The notes: generated by a model not told the origin, from the letters alone. A stretch of DNA of 64,000 bases from Sipunculus nudus (GCA_026874595.1 JAPPUL010000068.1:1685001-1749000), one strand, 5' to 3'. Positions 45,101 through 54,211 are shown, counted from the stretch's first letter. Numbers and translations are program-made.

Positions 45101-45773
45101 TATTTATCTCTTCTTCTAAAAGTTCTCTTGATACAGAGAAATTATAGTTAGCAACTTTGTTCCTTCTTATCCTTTTGGCACTTGGTGTATCTTTTGTCTC
45201 TGCATAAATCATTTCTCCTACAGTCTTGTACTTTTTCTTTTCCATTTCCTCTTTATTCTTTTTTATGCTTTGGAGGATCTTTTTGCCTTCGCTATCTTTC
45301 TCCTCCTCAGATTTGCGGTTGGACTTATATCCCCTGTGCTTTGCAATGTAAAGTAGCACACGGGCCCATTCAAGGCTATTAAGCTCTCGCCTTAAACCAT
45401 AATATCTTAGTTTCCATACATCAAATTTTGAAAAAAGATTGTTTAGCTCTTTTTTAGATATTAGTTCTTTTTTTATGAGTAGTCTTTTCAGGTTATTTAA
45501 TCTAACCCTTTTTCTATTTATGACCCGTCTTGAACCTCTTGCTTCCCTGCGTTGTGCTGATAATAACTTCCCACTCTTGCTTTTAGGGTCTGTTGGCTGC
45601 GTGAAGATCCTAACCCCTCCGTTTAGGATTTTACTGCTGCTTTTAAAGCCATTTTTAGAGCCATTATCTTCATATTGTTCTATAAGACTCCAGCCGATAG
45701 ATGCAACGCCAAGGTCTATACCTAATATTTTTACTGACTGAGCAGTTGTCTTCTCTTTTACTGATGTGTCCAT
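42171..45773 (-). CDS. cas9: CRISPR RNA-guided endonuclease Cas9 (type II-C)
   Basis: 1200 residues with all nuclease motifs intact: RuvC-I KILGIDLGVASIGWS (Asp20), the Arg-rich bridge helix (about residues 74-100), RuvC-II MHIELARE (Glu608), HNH YVEIDHILPESRSFDNSLNN (Asp688, His689, Asn in LNNK), and RuvC-III LHHAEDAIIIAFA (His840, Asp843). The recognition lobe spans about 110-560, and the PAM-interacting part is C-terminal to about 950. It is longer than many II-C enzymes (about 1000-1100). AAGGAG precedes the ATG. The PAM cannot be read from this window. Targets come from the neighbouring array. Confidence 0.98.
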   Translation of the reverse strand: MDTSVKEKTTAQSVKILGIDLGVASIGWSLIEQYEDNGSKNGFKSSSKILNGGVRIFTQPTDPKSKSGKLLSAQRREARGSRRVINRKRVRLNNLKRLLIKKELISKKELNNLFSKFDVWKLRYYGLRRELNSLEWARVLLYIAKHRGYKSNRKSEEEKDSEGKKILQSIKKNKEEMEKKKYKTVGEMIYAETKDTPSAKRIRRNKVANYNFSVSRELLEEEINMLFKKQEEFGNPFTEEEFRKQYKEIAFSQRPLKFNASMVGKCHFEKDELRAPKRAYTSEEYVLLGKILNTDLVNTKATTNDNEILRLCEYKDIEEIFEIFKQVKEPSYKSLRQKLNIDEKLHFKQIDYYKNQETLQKINTDPKEFFKKEDWLNEEQKAKILERVAVVKKDDKSESNTKGNIKLKSWQYSWIRNILGLKHEDRFNGVKYDVDPEAKKFEASLIGYHEIKNKLSELGIFEKLFKDRDRFDEIATILSYTKDDKEASKELSEKVFCHFDFDKDIVSEAINELLGLSFSDFLQISLKAAKNLNKELYKGYKYHDAAKIVYGHHSKSDSKAKEEFLRPLNEEENYQITNPTVKRVLSQFRLLINAIIRKYGKFDAMHIELARELHHSAKKKIEIAMGQKAFREDKEQAIEHFRELFNCEPSGKDITKFRLLKEQQSKCIYSGKPIEAKRLLEQGYVEIDHILPESRSFDNSLNNKGLCLSSENQEKGNKTPFEWLGKGDVNSKEWHEFQERVKALKIKQAKQNKLFNTTLPKRHGDELSEEDTEGEGFMARNLIDTAYASRFLKNFVEQNLLFRDNPNIKQKVKVRSGTLTSNLRHDWGIGKKDRNTNLHHAEDAIIIAFATQSAVQKRSTEAAKRETNKRETNRKVHFTPPFEGFREAVKESVDKIFVSFAPRRKISGAAHEAKIISIKKEKGDNKFRVRKGFAKKGDVKRVDVFSNGKGEYKFVLLYPSDFYEDEFPNIDIKGEKIDPSFNFCFSLFKDELIEIKKKKEAKSRLVYFKFIKTDGRIKIQEHFQSKVGHENKGFEKKVNQESIKNIKYIEVYRKNNIKKNIEVYQKETSYLFVPIYPNHRATEDIIGNKIDNDFRNKFKLLGELDKDKDLVIKEDVQGKEKVYTFKLEKKDIKLTISDKSGGSSVSKASDVLVSLNTLEYIKKYQIDILGKYKEVKKEKRLPLVKEMRRIKKDRTKKIKH

Positions 45774-45905
45774 TTTACGCTCCTTAAATATCTAGTAATC
45801 TACAAAATGTAGTTTATTTAAAGATAAAACAGTTTAGGAAGTTGTTATTATTTTTATATTTTCTTTACTTTTTTTGTTTGACCAGCTCTAACTTTTTATT
45901 ATGTT

Positions 45906-45922
45906 GTATACCTAGGGTATAC
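45906..45922. promoter_or_regulatory. inverted repeat at the tracrRNA promoter
   Basis: GTATACC-TAG-GGTATAC is a perfect 7-bp inverted repeat. It overlaps the likely -10 box TATACT (45918-45923) of the tracrRNA, and the cas9 start lies 133 bp away on the other strand. It could be an operator, or only a chance palindrome in promoter DNA. Confidence 0.45.
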
Positions 45923-45927
45923 TGCAT

Positions 45928-46030
45928 TTTGAAATGAAAGGGTCGACTATAATAAGTAGTATGTTTTGTGAGGTTTCGCTACGTAAGGCACTATGTTTAT
46001 ACATATCCGCATTAAAAAAGTAAACCTCAC
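45928..46030 (+). ncRNA. candidate tracrRNA of the type II-C system
   Basis: 45928-45952 (TTTTGAAATGAAAGGGTCGA then CTATAAT) is complementary to the first about 25 bases of the array repeat, with a two-base bulge at CG. It starts a few bases after a TATACT -10 box, so the RNA begins with the anti-repeat. Downstream, GTGAGGTTT (45968-45976) pairs with AAACCTCAC (46022-46030), and TATG...CATA makes a small inner hairpin, giving a structured tail. The 3' end is uncertain; no T tract is seen. It is divergent from cas9. Confidence 0.82.
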
Positions 46031-46040
46031 ATTTCCTGCC

Positions 46041-46267
46041 AAAGGACAAAGGACAGATAGGCAAAAGGACAGAGAGAAGAAAGATAGAGAGAAGAAAGAT
46101 AGAGAGAGAGAGGACAGAGAGAAGAAAGATAGAAGGGATTAGGCAAAAGCAATAGAGAAGCAAAAAAAGAGAAATTAAAAGAGAAGCAAAAAAAGAGAAG
46201 CAAAAGAGAAGCAAATAAAAAGCAAAAGAGAAGCAAATAAAAAGCAAAAGAGAAGCAAATAAAAAGC
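46041..46267. repeat. purine-rich simple-sequence tract
   Basis: Two runs of imperfect short repeats: AGAGAGAAGAAAGAT-type (46041-46140) and AAAAAGCAAAAGAGAAGCAAAT-like 18-bp units (about 46150-46267). Two overlapping minus-strand frames here are low-complexity Phe/Leu/Ser runs and I do not call them genes. Confidence 0.75.
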
Positions 46268-46356
46268 AACTTTTTTACCTAACTCTATTTACTCTCTATT
46301 TACTCTCTATTTACTAGCTCTAAACTCTAGCCTAAGCTAAAAGCTAAAGACAAACC

Positions 46357-47061
46357 TTAATTTTCCGAAGACTCCGAAAGATCTGTATACACGTTAGGGG
46401 CAGTGCAGCTAACCTTAAGGCCATTCTTAAGTTGAGTATTCAAAGACGGAGTACCAGAATCATATGCATAAGTTACTACATTACCTGCTGTACATGATGC
46501 CAAGCGTTTTGGTTCTGGACACTTAGCATTTGCACTAAACTCTTTTTTGGGTAGATGAGCATCCGTAAGTTTAGCCTTTAGACCCTGTACTACCTGATCT
46601 CTGAATGGTTTTGGTACATATAGCACCCCCTGATCAACTCCATTGTTATAGTTAGTTCTGTATTGCTCCGTTGCTGTATCCACAATGCCATCACAAGCTG
46701 CATCTGTAATATTTGTAGTACAAGTAATGGTGATTGAATTTGGTGGATTTGGATTTCCCTGCACTAGCTGCATAGGATTTGATGCGGTAATCTTACATGC
46801 ACCGGTTACAAGAGTTACAGGAGGTTCTTGTCTCTCATTGTCTCCATCAGAGCCACCTGCTTGTCCGCCTTGCCCTTGTGAGCCTTGCCCTTGTGAGCCT
46901 TGCCCTTGTGAGCCTTGCCCTTGTGAGCCTTGCCCTGCTTGTCCTTTGTCGCGACTTGCCCTTTCTTCTCCCGTAGTACCTGTTTTATCATCCTCACAAC
47001 TCATTAGAGCAAAGCTTAACAATAAAGTTGTAATGGCTAAAAACAATCTCATTAGATTCAT
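46357..47061 (-). CDS. lipoprotein with Gly-Gln-Ser repeats
   Basis: 234 residues. The signal with lipobox LMSC (cysteine about 22) is followed by an acidic/basic linker holding GSQGQ repeated four times (15-bp DNA repeats at about 46870-46930, slippage-prone). A folded part follows with several Cys residues (GACKITA, ITCTTNITDAAC, AKCPEP, ASCTAG, VSCTAPN), probably disulfide-linked. It is likely envelope-exposed. It lies between the two CRISPR systems with no visible link to either. Confidence 0.65.
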   Translation of the reverse strand: MNLMRLFLAITTLLLSFALMSCEDDKTGTTGEERASRDKGQAGQGSQGQGSQGQGSQGQGSQGQGGQAGGSDGDNERQEPPVTLVTGACKITASNPMQLVQGNPNPPNSITITCTTNITDAACDGIVDTATEQYRTNYNNGVDQGVLYVPKPFRDQVVQGLKAKLTDAHLPKKEFSANAKCPEPKRLASCTAGNVVTYAYDSGTPSLNTQLKNGLKVSCTAPNVYTDLSESSEN

Positions 47062-47688
47062 AATTTGTAACCTCTTTTATATTTTTATATTAAAATGAGT
47101 GAACACTCACTAATTTTAAGTAGAGTGAAAATATAAGTATAAGTCAAGAGTTTTTTACATTTTTTTAATTATTATCAGGCTATTTTATGTTTAGATTTAT
47201 TAAAAACCATTATTCACTAAGGAAATAAAGGGAATAGATATAAATAAAGTATTTTTTAAAAATATCTTATTCTGTTTAGGATTTTAAAGAAGCTATTTTA
47301 AAGAAGCTAAAAGAAAAATGAGTAAGTAATCAATTTCTTTTTGTCTAAACACTTTGTGTAATAATACTTTGTGTAATAATATTTACTTTTTAAAAGTTGC
47401 CCATTTAAAAGTTGCCCACCTTATTAGGTTATTAAAATATTAACCAACAAATAAGAAAGGCAATTTATTACATTTAACTATAGAATTAATAATATTTTAA
47501 ACATATTCCTTTGGATCTTTAAAGGTATTTTTGTATATTTATCTAATTTTAGATATAATAAAGAAATATGTGTATAATAATTGTTAAACTAGCTCCTTAG
47601 TTACTTTAGGTATGCTTTTTTAGATTTTAAAATAAGTTATCTGGCAAACATAGAAACTCTATCTATAAACTAAAATAAGGAGTTAAAC
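47062..47688. other. 627-bp AT-rich region upstream of cas6
   Basis: No gene is seen. It holds short direct repeats (TAATACTTTGTGTAATAAT near 47355, TTTAAAAGTTGCCCA twice near 47390-47420). The lipoprotein promoter is presumably at its left end and the cas promoter at its right end. Confidence 0.6.
47531..47559 (+). promoter_or_regulatory. likely promoter of the type I-B cas operon
   Basis: TTGTAT (47531-47536), a 17-base spacer and TATAAT (47554-47559). A second TATAAT with a preceding TG is at 47573. The leader to cas6 is about 120 bases. Confidence 0.55.
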
Positions 47689-48438
47689 ATGCGATTTAGT
47701 TTTTCGGCTAATTTTGTAGAAAAGACAATATCGTCTTTACGTGATTCAAACAAAGTAGGTTTAAGGAATATGGTGGCCTCTCTTTTAAAGGAGGCTTTAA
47801 AGGAACATAACTCTAGCTTATTTGAAGAATACTATAAAGCGAGCAACAAAAATAAAGTAAAACCCTTTACCTTTTCTTATTATAGCCCTAATCTTAGACA
47901 AAAAAGAACTGATAAAGCAAACATTTTTGAATTCGATAAGCCTTTTATTAGAATATACCTATCCTCTAAAGACCATGATTTTATTGTAGCTATTTATAAT
48001 GCACTTAATAAGTTAAAAAGCTATTCCTTTTTTAACCATCCCGTTAGACTAAGTAACTTTGTTCTAATAAATCAAAAAGCCATAGCTCGAAACGAAGTTC
48101 AATTTAAACTATTATCCCCCTTTGTGGTAAGAAAGATTGATAACAAAAAAGGTATTGGGTATTTAACAATGAATGATCCTAGTTTTGAGGATGGTCTTTA
48201 TTATCAGCTTAAAAACTTAGCTAAACATTATCTTAATAAAGATCTAGAGAGAGAGCATTTTGAAATAGGGTTAAAAGAGTGCAAACAAGTTAAAGTCAGC
48301 CATTATAAACAGGTAATAGAGGGTACTTCAGGGCTTATAAGTATTAAGGCACCAAAAGATATTTTGAGAATGATATATGATGTAGGACTTGGTTGTCGTC
48401 GCAGTCAGGGGTTTGGGATGGTAGAGGTTATCTTATGA
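47689..48438 (+). CDS. cas6: CRISPR repeat endoribonuclease Cas6
   Basis: Cuts the precursor crRNA within the repeat to leave an 8-base 5' tag, here expected to be ATTTAAAG. The 249 residues begin with a RAMP-type strand (MRFSFSANF) and end in the glycine-rich loop GLGCRRSQGFGMVEVI characteristic of Cas6. AAGGAG precedes the ATG. It opens the cas operon, and its stop overlaps the cas8 start (ATGA). Confidence 0.92.
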   Translation: MRFSFSANFVEKTISSLRDSNKVGLRNMVASLLKEALKEHNSSLFEEYYKASNKNKVKPFTFSYYSPNLRQKRTDKANIFEFDKPFIRIYLSSKDHDFIVAIYNALNKLKSYSFFNHPVRLSNFVLINQKAIARNEVQFKLLSPFVVRKIDNKKGIGYLTMNDPSFEDGLYYQLKNLAKHYLNKDLEREHFEIGLKECKQVKVSHYKQVIEGTSGLISIKAPKDILRMIYDVGLGCRRSQGFGMVEVIL

Positions 48439-50126
48439 GTGCAACGGAGTATACAAATACGGAGTATACAACTGAGAAAGTATACTTAGGTGACTGGCTA
48501 TATAATGCAGGTATAGTGGGTTTTATAAATATAATAAGCGAAGGGGATAGTGAAGGGGATAAGGATAAGATAGCTGATTTTGTTAAAGTTAATGATAATT
48601 CTATTGAGTTTGATAAAGCGATACTAAAAGGCTTTTCACAGAAGTTTTTTAAAACAGCATTTAAAAGATACGGTAGATATGATAGTCTAGTAAAGGATTT
48701 AAATGATTATATAGAAGAGATTGAAGGTTTTAGTAATGACTTATCCAAAGACAAGCTGGATAAGATGCTTAAGATAACTGATACTATAAAAAGTCGGTTA
48801 AATTTTGTATTAATAAAGGCAAAGCTAAAGGAAAAGACTATAGATTTACCTGATAAAAAGACTGTTAGCGACAATCCTAAAGTACTATTACTTGTGCTTA
48901 AAGAAGTATTAAATCTTTTAGAGGCTGATTATGAGGACTTTTTAGAAAGTGATACAAAGATTTATTTAAGTAGACTCTATGGGCAGAAGAGCTTTTTGAA
49001 CAGAAGCATTACTAAAGATTTATTAAAGAAGTTCAAAGATGACTTTGAAGATAAACTTCTTAGTAATAAAAATAAGCCCGCTAAGTATCAATGTATTAAC
49101 TGTGAAAGAAAGGCAAAGCAAGATACATATTGTGATACAGGACTTGGAAGCCATGCAGGATTAAGCTCGATAAATCAGTTATGGGACTTTAGCTCAAAGC
49201 TTTATCTTTGTGAGATATGCGAGCTTATTTATTTTTGTTATTTTGCTGGTTTTACGGATATATCATGGGGTAAAGAGAGAGTATATTACTTCATTAATAA
49301 CGATAACAATGTTAATGAGCTAATAAAAGATAATAGATTATTACAACAAGTATTAGATAAGGATCAAAACACTAATATAGTACTTGACTACTTTACACAA
49401 TACTTTTTACAATACCAAAAAGAAAAGTCAAAAGCCATCTTAAAAAACATCTCTTTTATTGAATTAGATAATACTCTTGAGATAATGCCAAAGGTTTTTT
49501 CTTTAAATCTAACCCCCAAAAAGGCTAAGTTTATTGCTGATTATAGTGAATCTTTTCAAAAGCTTGAAAGAGCTTCTTATAGATTTAGGGATACTTCTAA
49601 GTATTTACTTAAGGAGATTATTAGAGATTTTATTTTTGACTCTTTAAACTATAATCAGGTATATAAACTATTTAAGATATATATTACCTCAGAAGGGGCA
49701 AGGTCTAACTATTACAAGGTTTATTTTAACACCTTCCATCTACAGCACTATACATTAATAATAGCTTTATATAAAACATATATAGGAGGCAATTCTATGG
49801 GCGACGAAATTAAAGGTAAAGAAGTACGGCGTATCCAATACGAAGGCAGGAAGTTAAGTAAAGAGTTACGTAAAAAAGATGCAGAAAATAAAATCCAAAC
49901 CATTGTTTTTGGGCTATTAAATGCCTTAAGGGAAGGGGATGTAAATAGGTTTATGGAGATTATTACAAGAATCTATATGGCTTATAAGTTAAATATTCCT
50001 TATACCTTTGTAGAGGGGATTATAAAAAAAGATGACTTCTACGCTTACGGCTATAGCTTTGTTAATGGTCTTTTGGCAAAAGAGTATAAAACAGAAGATA
50101 ATAAAAAGGAGGCGAGCAATGAATAA
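48435..50126 (+). CDS. cas8b: type I-B Cascade large subunit Cas8 (Cst1 type)
   Basis: Large subunit of the effector, which recognises the PAM. About 563 residues. The N-terminal VYLGDWLYNAGIVGFINII is typical of the Cst1/Cas8 group, and a zinc-binding region has CINCERKAK and LCEICEL (about residues 215-270). I chose the ATG at 48435, overlapping the cas6 stop, over a longer in-frame ATG within cas6. The order cas6-cas8-cas7-cas5-cas3-cas4-cas1-cas2 is that of the Tneap type I-B subtype. Confidence 0.88.
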   Translation: MSATEYTNTEYTTEKVYLGDWLYNAGIVGFINIISEGDSEGDKDKIADFVKVNDNSIEFDKAILKGFSQKFFKTAFKRYGRYDSLVKDLNDYIEEIEGFSNDLSKDKLDKMLKITDTIKSRLNFVLIKAKLKEKTIDLPDKKTVSDNPKVLLLVLKEVLNLLEADYEDFLESDTKIYLSRLYGQKSFLNRSITKDLLKKFKDDFEDKLLSNKNKPAKYQCINCERKAKQDTYCDTGLGSHAGLSSINQLWDFSSKLYLCEICELIYFCYFAGFTDISWGKERVYYFINNDNNVNELIKDNRLLQQVLDKDQNTNIVLDYFTQYFLQYQKEKSKAILKNISFIELDNTLEIMPKVFSLNLTPKKAKFIADYSESFQKLERASYRFRDTSKYLLKEIIRDFIFDSLNYNQVYKLFKIYITSEGARSNYYKVYFNTFHLQHYTLIIALYKTYIGGNSMGDEIKGKEVRRIQYEGRKLSKELRKKDAENKIQTIVFGLLNALREGDVNRFMEIITRIYMAYKLNIPYTFVEGIIKKDDFYAYGYSFVNGLLAKEYKTEDNKKEASNE

Positions 50127-51048
50127 AGGATTAACACTTACAATAGTATTTAAGTCAATGAGCTTAAATTATGGTGAGGGAATAGGTAATATATCAGAAC
50201 TAAAAAAGCTTACTTGTGATGCTGGGGTTTTTACTTACTTATCCAGACAGGCTATTCGTTATGATATTTTTAGGATGCTAAAAGAATATTTTAATATAGA
50301 TGATAAAGAGAATCCTTTAACTGGCGATAGTACAGTTGTTCAGTTTAGCCCTGATGTGAATGTAAGAGACTATATTGAAGCAGATTTATTTGGCTATATG
50401 AAAACAGTAAAAGGCGAGGGGTCAAGAACCCGTTCTGCTGTTGTACGTATTAGTCCTGCCGTTGCCCTGGAGCCATTTCATAGTGATTTAGAATGGGGTA
50501 CAAACAAAAGCTTTGCTGATCGTATGAACGTTCACTCTAATAAAGAGGTTCATCCTAACCCTTTTCAGTTTGAGCATCAAGATGCCCTTTATTCCTATAC
50601 TATCACTATTGATCTAAATAGAGTCGGGAAGGATGAGCATGATAATATTAATATTGCAAACAATGAAAAAGCAGATAGAGTTAAAAAGCTTATTGAGATT
50701 GTCAAAGTTTTAAATAGGGATATAAAAGGACGAACAGAAAGCTTAAATCCTATGTTTGTTATAGGGGGGGTGTATAACGTTAAAAACCCTTTCTTTTTAA
50801 ACAAGATAAAAGTCAGCTATGACCAAGATAAAAAAGCTTATAGCTTATCCACAAAGATATTAAACTCAACGTCAGAACTAAGCTTTAATGGTGAGAAGGT
50901 AAAAGATAAAACAAAGCTTGGGTATATATCAGGTTTCTGGGCTAATGAGGATGAGTTTAAAAGCATACCTAACAATTGTTTTGATAACGTAAACGATTGT
51001 TTTGACTCGCTTATCAAGTCAATAGATGAGGCTTATAATACAAACTAG
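50119..51048 (+). CDS. cas7: type I-B Cascade backbone Cas7 (Cst2/DevR type)
   Basis: Backbone protein that coats the crRNA. 309 residues from the ATG at 50119, preceded by AAGGAGG and overlapping the cas8 stop by 8 bp. It has the DevR-like start LTLTIVFKSMSLNYGEGIGN and FTYLSRQAIRYD, a mid SRTRSAVVRISPA segment and NPMFVIGGVY toward the end. Confidence 0.9.
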   Translation: MNKGLTLTIVFKSMSLNYGEGIGNISELKKLTCDAGVFTYLSRQAIRYDIFRMLKEYFNIDDKENPLTGDSTVVQFSPDVNVRDYIEADLFGYMKTVKGEGSRTRSAVVRISPAVALEPFHSDLEWGTNKSFADRMNVHSNKEVHPNPFQFEHQDALYSYTITIDLNRVGKDEHDNINIANNEKADRVKKLIEIVKVLNRDIKGRTESLNPMFVIGGVYNVKNPFFLNKIKVSYDQDKKAYSLSTKILNSTSELSFNGEKVKDKTKLGYISGFWANEDEFKSIPNNCFDNVNDCFDSLIKSIDEAYNTN

Positions 51049-51057
51049 GATAATATA

Positions 51058-51954
51058 ATGGAATTATTACGTATAGAGGCTAATCAGGTTATGGCAAACT
51101 ATAGAAAGCCTATGTCCTATGGTTTTGTAGATAGCTATCCTTTGCCTTCTATATCTACGATTAGGGGGTGGTTTCATGCGGTTATTGGTGCCAGTGAGTA
51201 TATACCAATAAAGATGTCTATACAGGGCAGGTCTTCTTCAGCGGTTTATGACATGCAAAGGATGATAAAGTTTGATAGGGACAGAAGATTAGAGGATACA
51301 AAAAAGATTGGTTTTGGTACTTTTAATTCACAAATAGTTGGTAAGCTAACTAATGAAGATGATAAAAACTTTATTAAAAGCATCTTTTCTGAGGATATCC
51401 AAAAAGAAGAGTATGTTCGTAATAAGTTAACAAAAGAGGAGACTAATAGATTAAAAGATATTCTTAAGTTAGTTTCTTATCCAAAACCTTATCTTGAAAG
51501 TTTTGCTAAGCTTTTGTCTTACACACCGACTTATGTTGCCAATATATTTAAAATAGACTTAATCATTTATATAAAAACAGATAAAGAACATCTTGATAGC
51601 TTTAAAGATAAGGTATTTGGATATGACTACCCACATATTGGACGGAGTGAAGATTTAGCTTGTATTGACAGTATTTCTTATGTTGAAGTTAAAGAAAAGG
51701 AGTTTGGAGTGAGAAATAATCATAGTATAGACTATGGCCTATACTTAAACCGCTCATCAGCTCAACGTATGAGTTTAAGTGGTCTTAACTATAGGATGCC
51801 TTTTAAGTATGAGGTTATTAATGGGATACGCTACTTTAAAAGACTTGACGTTGTATATGTTGAGGATGGGGCTATTATAAATACTCCTTGTTTATTTGAT
51901 GAAGAGAAAGGTAGAGTCGTAGATTTAATTGGAGACTACGATAATGGCAGATAG
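51058..51954 (+). CDS. cas5: type I-B Cascade subunit Cas5 (Cas5t)
   Basis: Binds the crRNA 5' tag. The 298 residues begin with MELLRIEANQVMANYRKPMS, then SYPLPSISTIRGWFHAVIGA, the usual Cas5 N-terminal pattern of this subtype (PPST-like turn). It follows cas7 by 9 bp and overlaps cas3. Confidence 0.9.
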   Translation: MELLRIEANQVMANYRKPMSYGFVDSYPLPSISTIRGWFHAVIGASEYIPIKMSIQGRSSSAVYDMQRMIKFDRDRRLEDTKKIGFGTFNSQIVGKLTNEDDKNFIKSIFSEDIQKEEYVRNKLTKEETNRLKDILKLVSYPKPYLESFAKLLSYTPTYVANIFKIDLIIYIKTDKEHLDSFKDKVFGYDYPHIGRSEDLACIDSISYVEVKEKEFGVRNNHSIDYGLYLNRSSAQRMSLSGLNYRMPFKYEVINGIRYFKRLDVVYVEDGAIINTPCLFDEEKGRVVDLIGDYDNGR

Positions 51955-54211
51955 TATATATGCTAAAACCTATTATGAAAACAATAAGCCTGTTGGGGAG
52001 TCATTAGAAGTTCATGTTGGGCATCTAATGGATAATTTAGATGAGTTAAAAGCCTTGTACAAGGAAGAGATAGAAAATCTTGTAGATGGAGATAATAAGC
52101 AGTTTTGGGATAGTTTAGGTCTTTGTGTCTTATTTCATGATTGTGGGAAGATATCAACTCATTTTCAAAATAAGATTAGGAGCAGGATAGGGGAACATAA
52201 ATTAAAGCATAAGGCAAAGTTAAACGGTGAGATACCTCATAATTATTTATCTCCTGCCTTTTTACCTGAGGGACTTGATGCCTTAGTTGAAGATGACTTC
52301 TTTAAGATATTTTTTACTATTGCCTTTCACCATGATAGGAATATAGGCTTTGACAAAGAGTACTTAAAAAAAGTCATCGAAGATGATCTGCAAAAGATAA
52401 TTGACACTAATAAAGATGTACTATCTTGGTTAAAGGCTTGGTTAAAAGAGTATGGCTATACGTTACCTTCTAAGCTTTGGCCTGATTACTTAAGCTATTT
52501 AGAAGAGGGTAAATACAATCGTTATAATTCTCGATATGCAAAGATACGAAAGGAAAAGTCATATATTTTGCTTAAAGGACTTTTTCATCGTTTAGATTAT
52601 TCAGCATCAGCACATCAGCCTGTTGAACTTGAAAGGATAGCTAATCCGGATGGAAAACTATTAAGCTACTTAAGAAATAAGTTAGAGGCCGATGGTTTTG
52701 CGTTTAGGGGTCTAAAAGACTTTCAAGCTAAGGCAAAAGACTATAGAGATAAAAGCGTTTTACTAACGGCATCAACAGGGATGGGTAAAACAGAGTTTGC
52801 GATTAATTGGATAGGTACTGACAAGGCATTTTATACTCTACCTCTTAGAGTATCTGTTAATGCAATGTACGAACGATTTGTAAAGATATTCTCAAAAGAT
52901 AAGGTGGGGCTTGTTCACAGTGATAGTTTACTTTATGGAATTGAAGAGAAAATTAAACAAGAACATATATTTAACATTGATAAAGCAAAACAAGCAAAAC
53001 AGTTTGCGTTTCCTACAACAATAACCACTGCTGATCAGTTGTTCACATCGGTATTTAAGTGGCCTGGATATGAAATGATTTATGCTACTTTAATGTATTC
53101 TAAAGTTATCTTAGATGAACCTCAAAGTTATTCTCCTGAGACTTTAGCTGTTATTGTAAAGGCACTTGAGGAGATTTCTTCGTTAGGGGGTAAGTTTTGT
53201 TTTATGAGTGCTACTATTCACCCTTATGTTAAAAAACATCTTAAAGAGGTTGTTAATATAGGCCCTATTTATCATGAAGAGGATAAACATTGTATTTCTT
53301 TAGTAGAAAAGTCCATAGAAGAGTTAAGCGATCAAATAAAGGGAGAATTTAATAATGGTAAAAAGGTTCTTGTAATCTGTAATACAGTAAAAAAGGCTCA
53401 GGGGCTATATAAGGCTTTAGATATTCCGTCTAAAAAGTTACTTCATGGAGGCTTTATAAAAAAGCATCGCTCTTTAAAAGAAATAGAAATACAAGAGGAT
53501 TATAAAAGGGAAGAAAAGGTTGTTTGGATAACGACTCAAATAGTTGAGGCATCATTAGATATTGATTATGACATACTTTTTACTGAGCTAGCAAGCATAG
53601 ACTCGTTATTACAAAGAATGGGCAGGGTCTATCGTTTTAGAAATATAGATAAAGGATCGCCTGCAAATGTATTTATAGCAACAAAAGAGCCATCTGATGG
53701 ATATAAGATTTATGATAAAACGGTTGTGCTTCTAACGTTAGAAGTGCTTATAAAGTATAATAATAATATTTTGAAAGAAAAAGAAAAGCTTAGTTTAATG
53801 GATAAGGTTTTTGGAGATAAAGAAAAGGTCAAAGATTTTTATAAAAGATTTAAAGATAGCTATGACTTACTAGAAAATGGCTTTGAAACTGAAGATAAAA
53901 AACAAGCCCAAAAACTATTTAGAGATATAGCAAGTATGACAGTAATCCCAAAGCCTATTTATGAAGAGAATGAAGAAGAGCTTGATAATCTAGTTGATAA
54001 ATTAACTAGTAAGGCACGTCTTGACTATAGAGAAAGGTTATTGGCCACTCAAAAGATTGATAGCTTTACCTTAAACATACCTATTTATAAGGCATCTACT
54101 TTTGTTGAGTTATTGCCTAAGAGAGGGATATTTAAGGCAGATATTGATTATGATGCTGAGCTAGGCATTTTGGTTAACAAGAAGGTTGAGGGTGGTGAAA
54201 ACATTATCTAA
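51944..54211 (+). CDS. cas3: CRISPR nuclease-helicase Cas3 (HD-SF2 fusion)
   Basis: Recruited by Cascade to unwind and degrade target DNA. About 755 residues. The HD nuclease comes first (VHVGHL, VLFHDCGKISTHF, AFHHD). SF2 helicase motifs follow: Walker A TASTGMGKTEF (about residue 280), motif II DEPQS (DEXH variant, typical of some Cas3), SATIHPY, and motif VI QRMGRVYRFR (about 560). I chose the ATG at 51944, with TTGGAGA upstream, over 51929. All core motifs look intact. Confidence 0.95.
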   Translation: MADSIYAKTYYENNKPVGESLEVHVGHLMDNLDELKALYKEEIENLVDGDNKQFWDSLGLCVLFHDCGKISTHFQNKIRSRIGEHKLKHKAKLNGEIPHNYLSPAFLPEGLDALVEDDFFKIFFTIAFHHDRNIGFDKEYLKKVIEDDLQKIIDTNKDVLSWLKAWLKEYGYTLPSKLWPDYLSYLEEGKYNRYNSRYAKIRKEKSYILLKGLFHRLDYSASAHQPVELERIANPDGKLLSYLRNKLEADGFAFRGLKDFQAKAKDYRDKSVLLTASTGMGKTEFAINWIGTDKAFYTLPLRVSVNAMYERFVKIFSKDKVGLVHSDSLLYGIEEKIKQEHIFNIDKAKQAKQFAFPTTITTADQLFTSVFKWPGYEMIYATLMYSKVILDEPQSYSPETLAVIVKALEEISSLGGKFCFMSATIHPYVKKHLKEVVNIGPIYHEEDKHCISLVEKSIEELSDQIKGEFNNGKKVLVICNTVKKAQGLYKALDIPSKKLLHGGFIKKHRSLKEIEIQEDYKREEKVVWITTQIVEASLDIDYDILFTELASIDSLLQRMGRVYRFRNIDKGSPANVFIATKEPSDGYKIYDKTVVLLTLEVLIKYNNNILKEKEKLSLMDKVFGDKEKVKDFYKRFKDSYDLLENGFETEDKKQAQKLFRDIASMTVIPKPIYEENEEELDNLVDKLTSKARLDYRERLLATQKIDSFTLNIPIYKASTFVELLPKRGIFKADIDYDAELGILVNKKVEGGENII

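Noticed and set aside
45912-46269. Two overlapping minus-strand Phe/Leu-rich frames
   Set aside because: Low-complexity purine repeats and the tracrRNA candidate explain them; no plausible start site.
42171-47061. A new accessory gene (csn2, cas4 or anti-CRISPR) in the type II locus
   Set aside because: The only gene between the systems is a secreted lipoprotein; cas9-cas1-cas2 is a plain II-C set.
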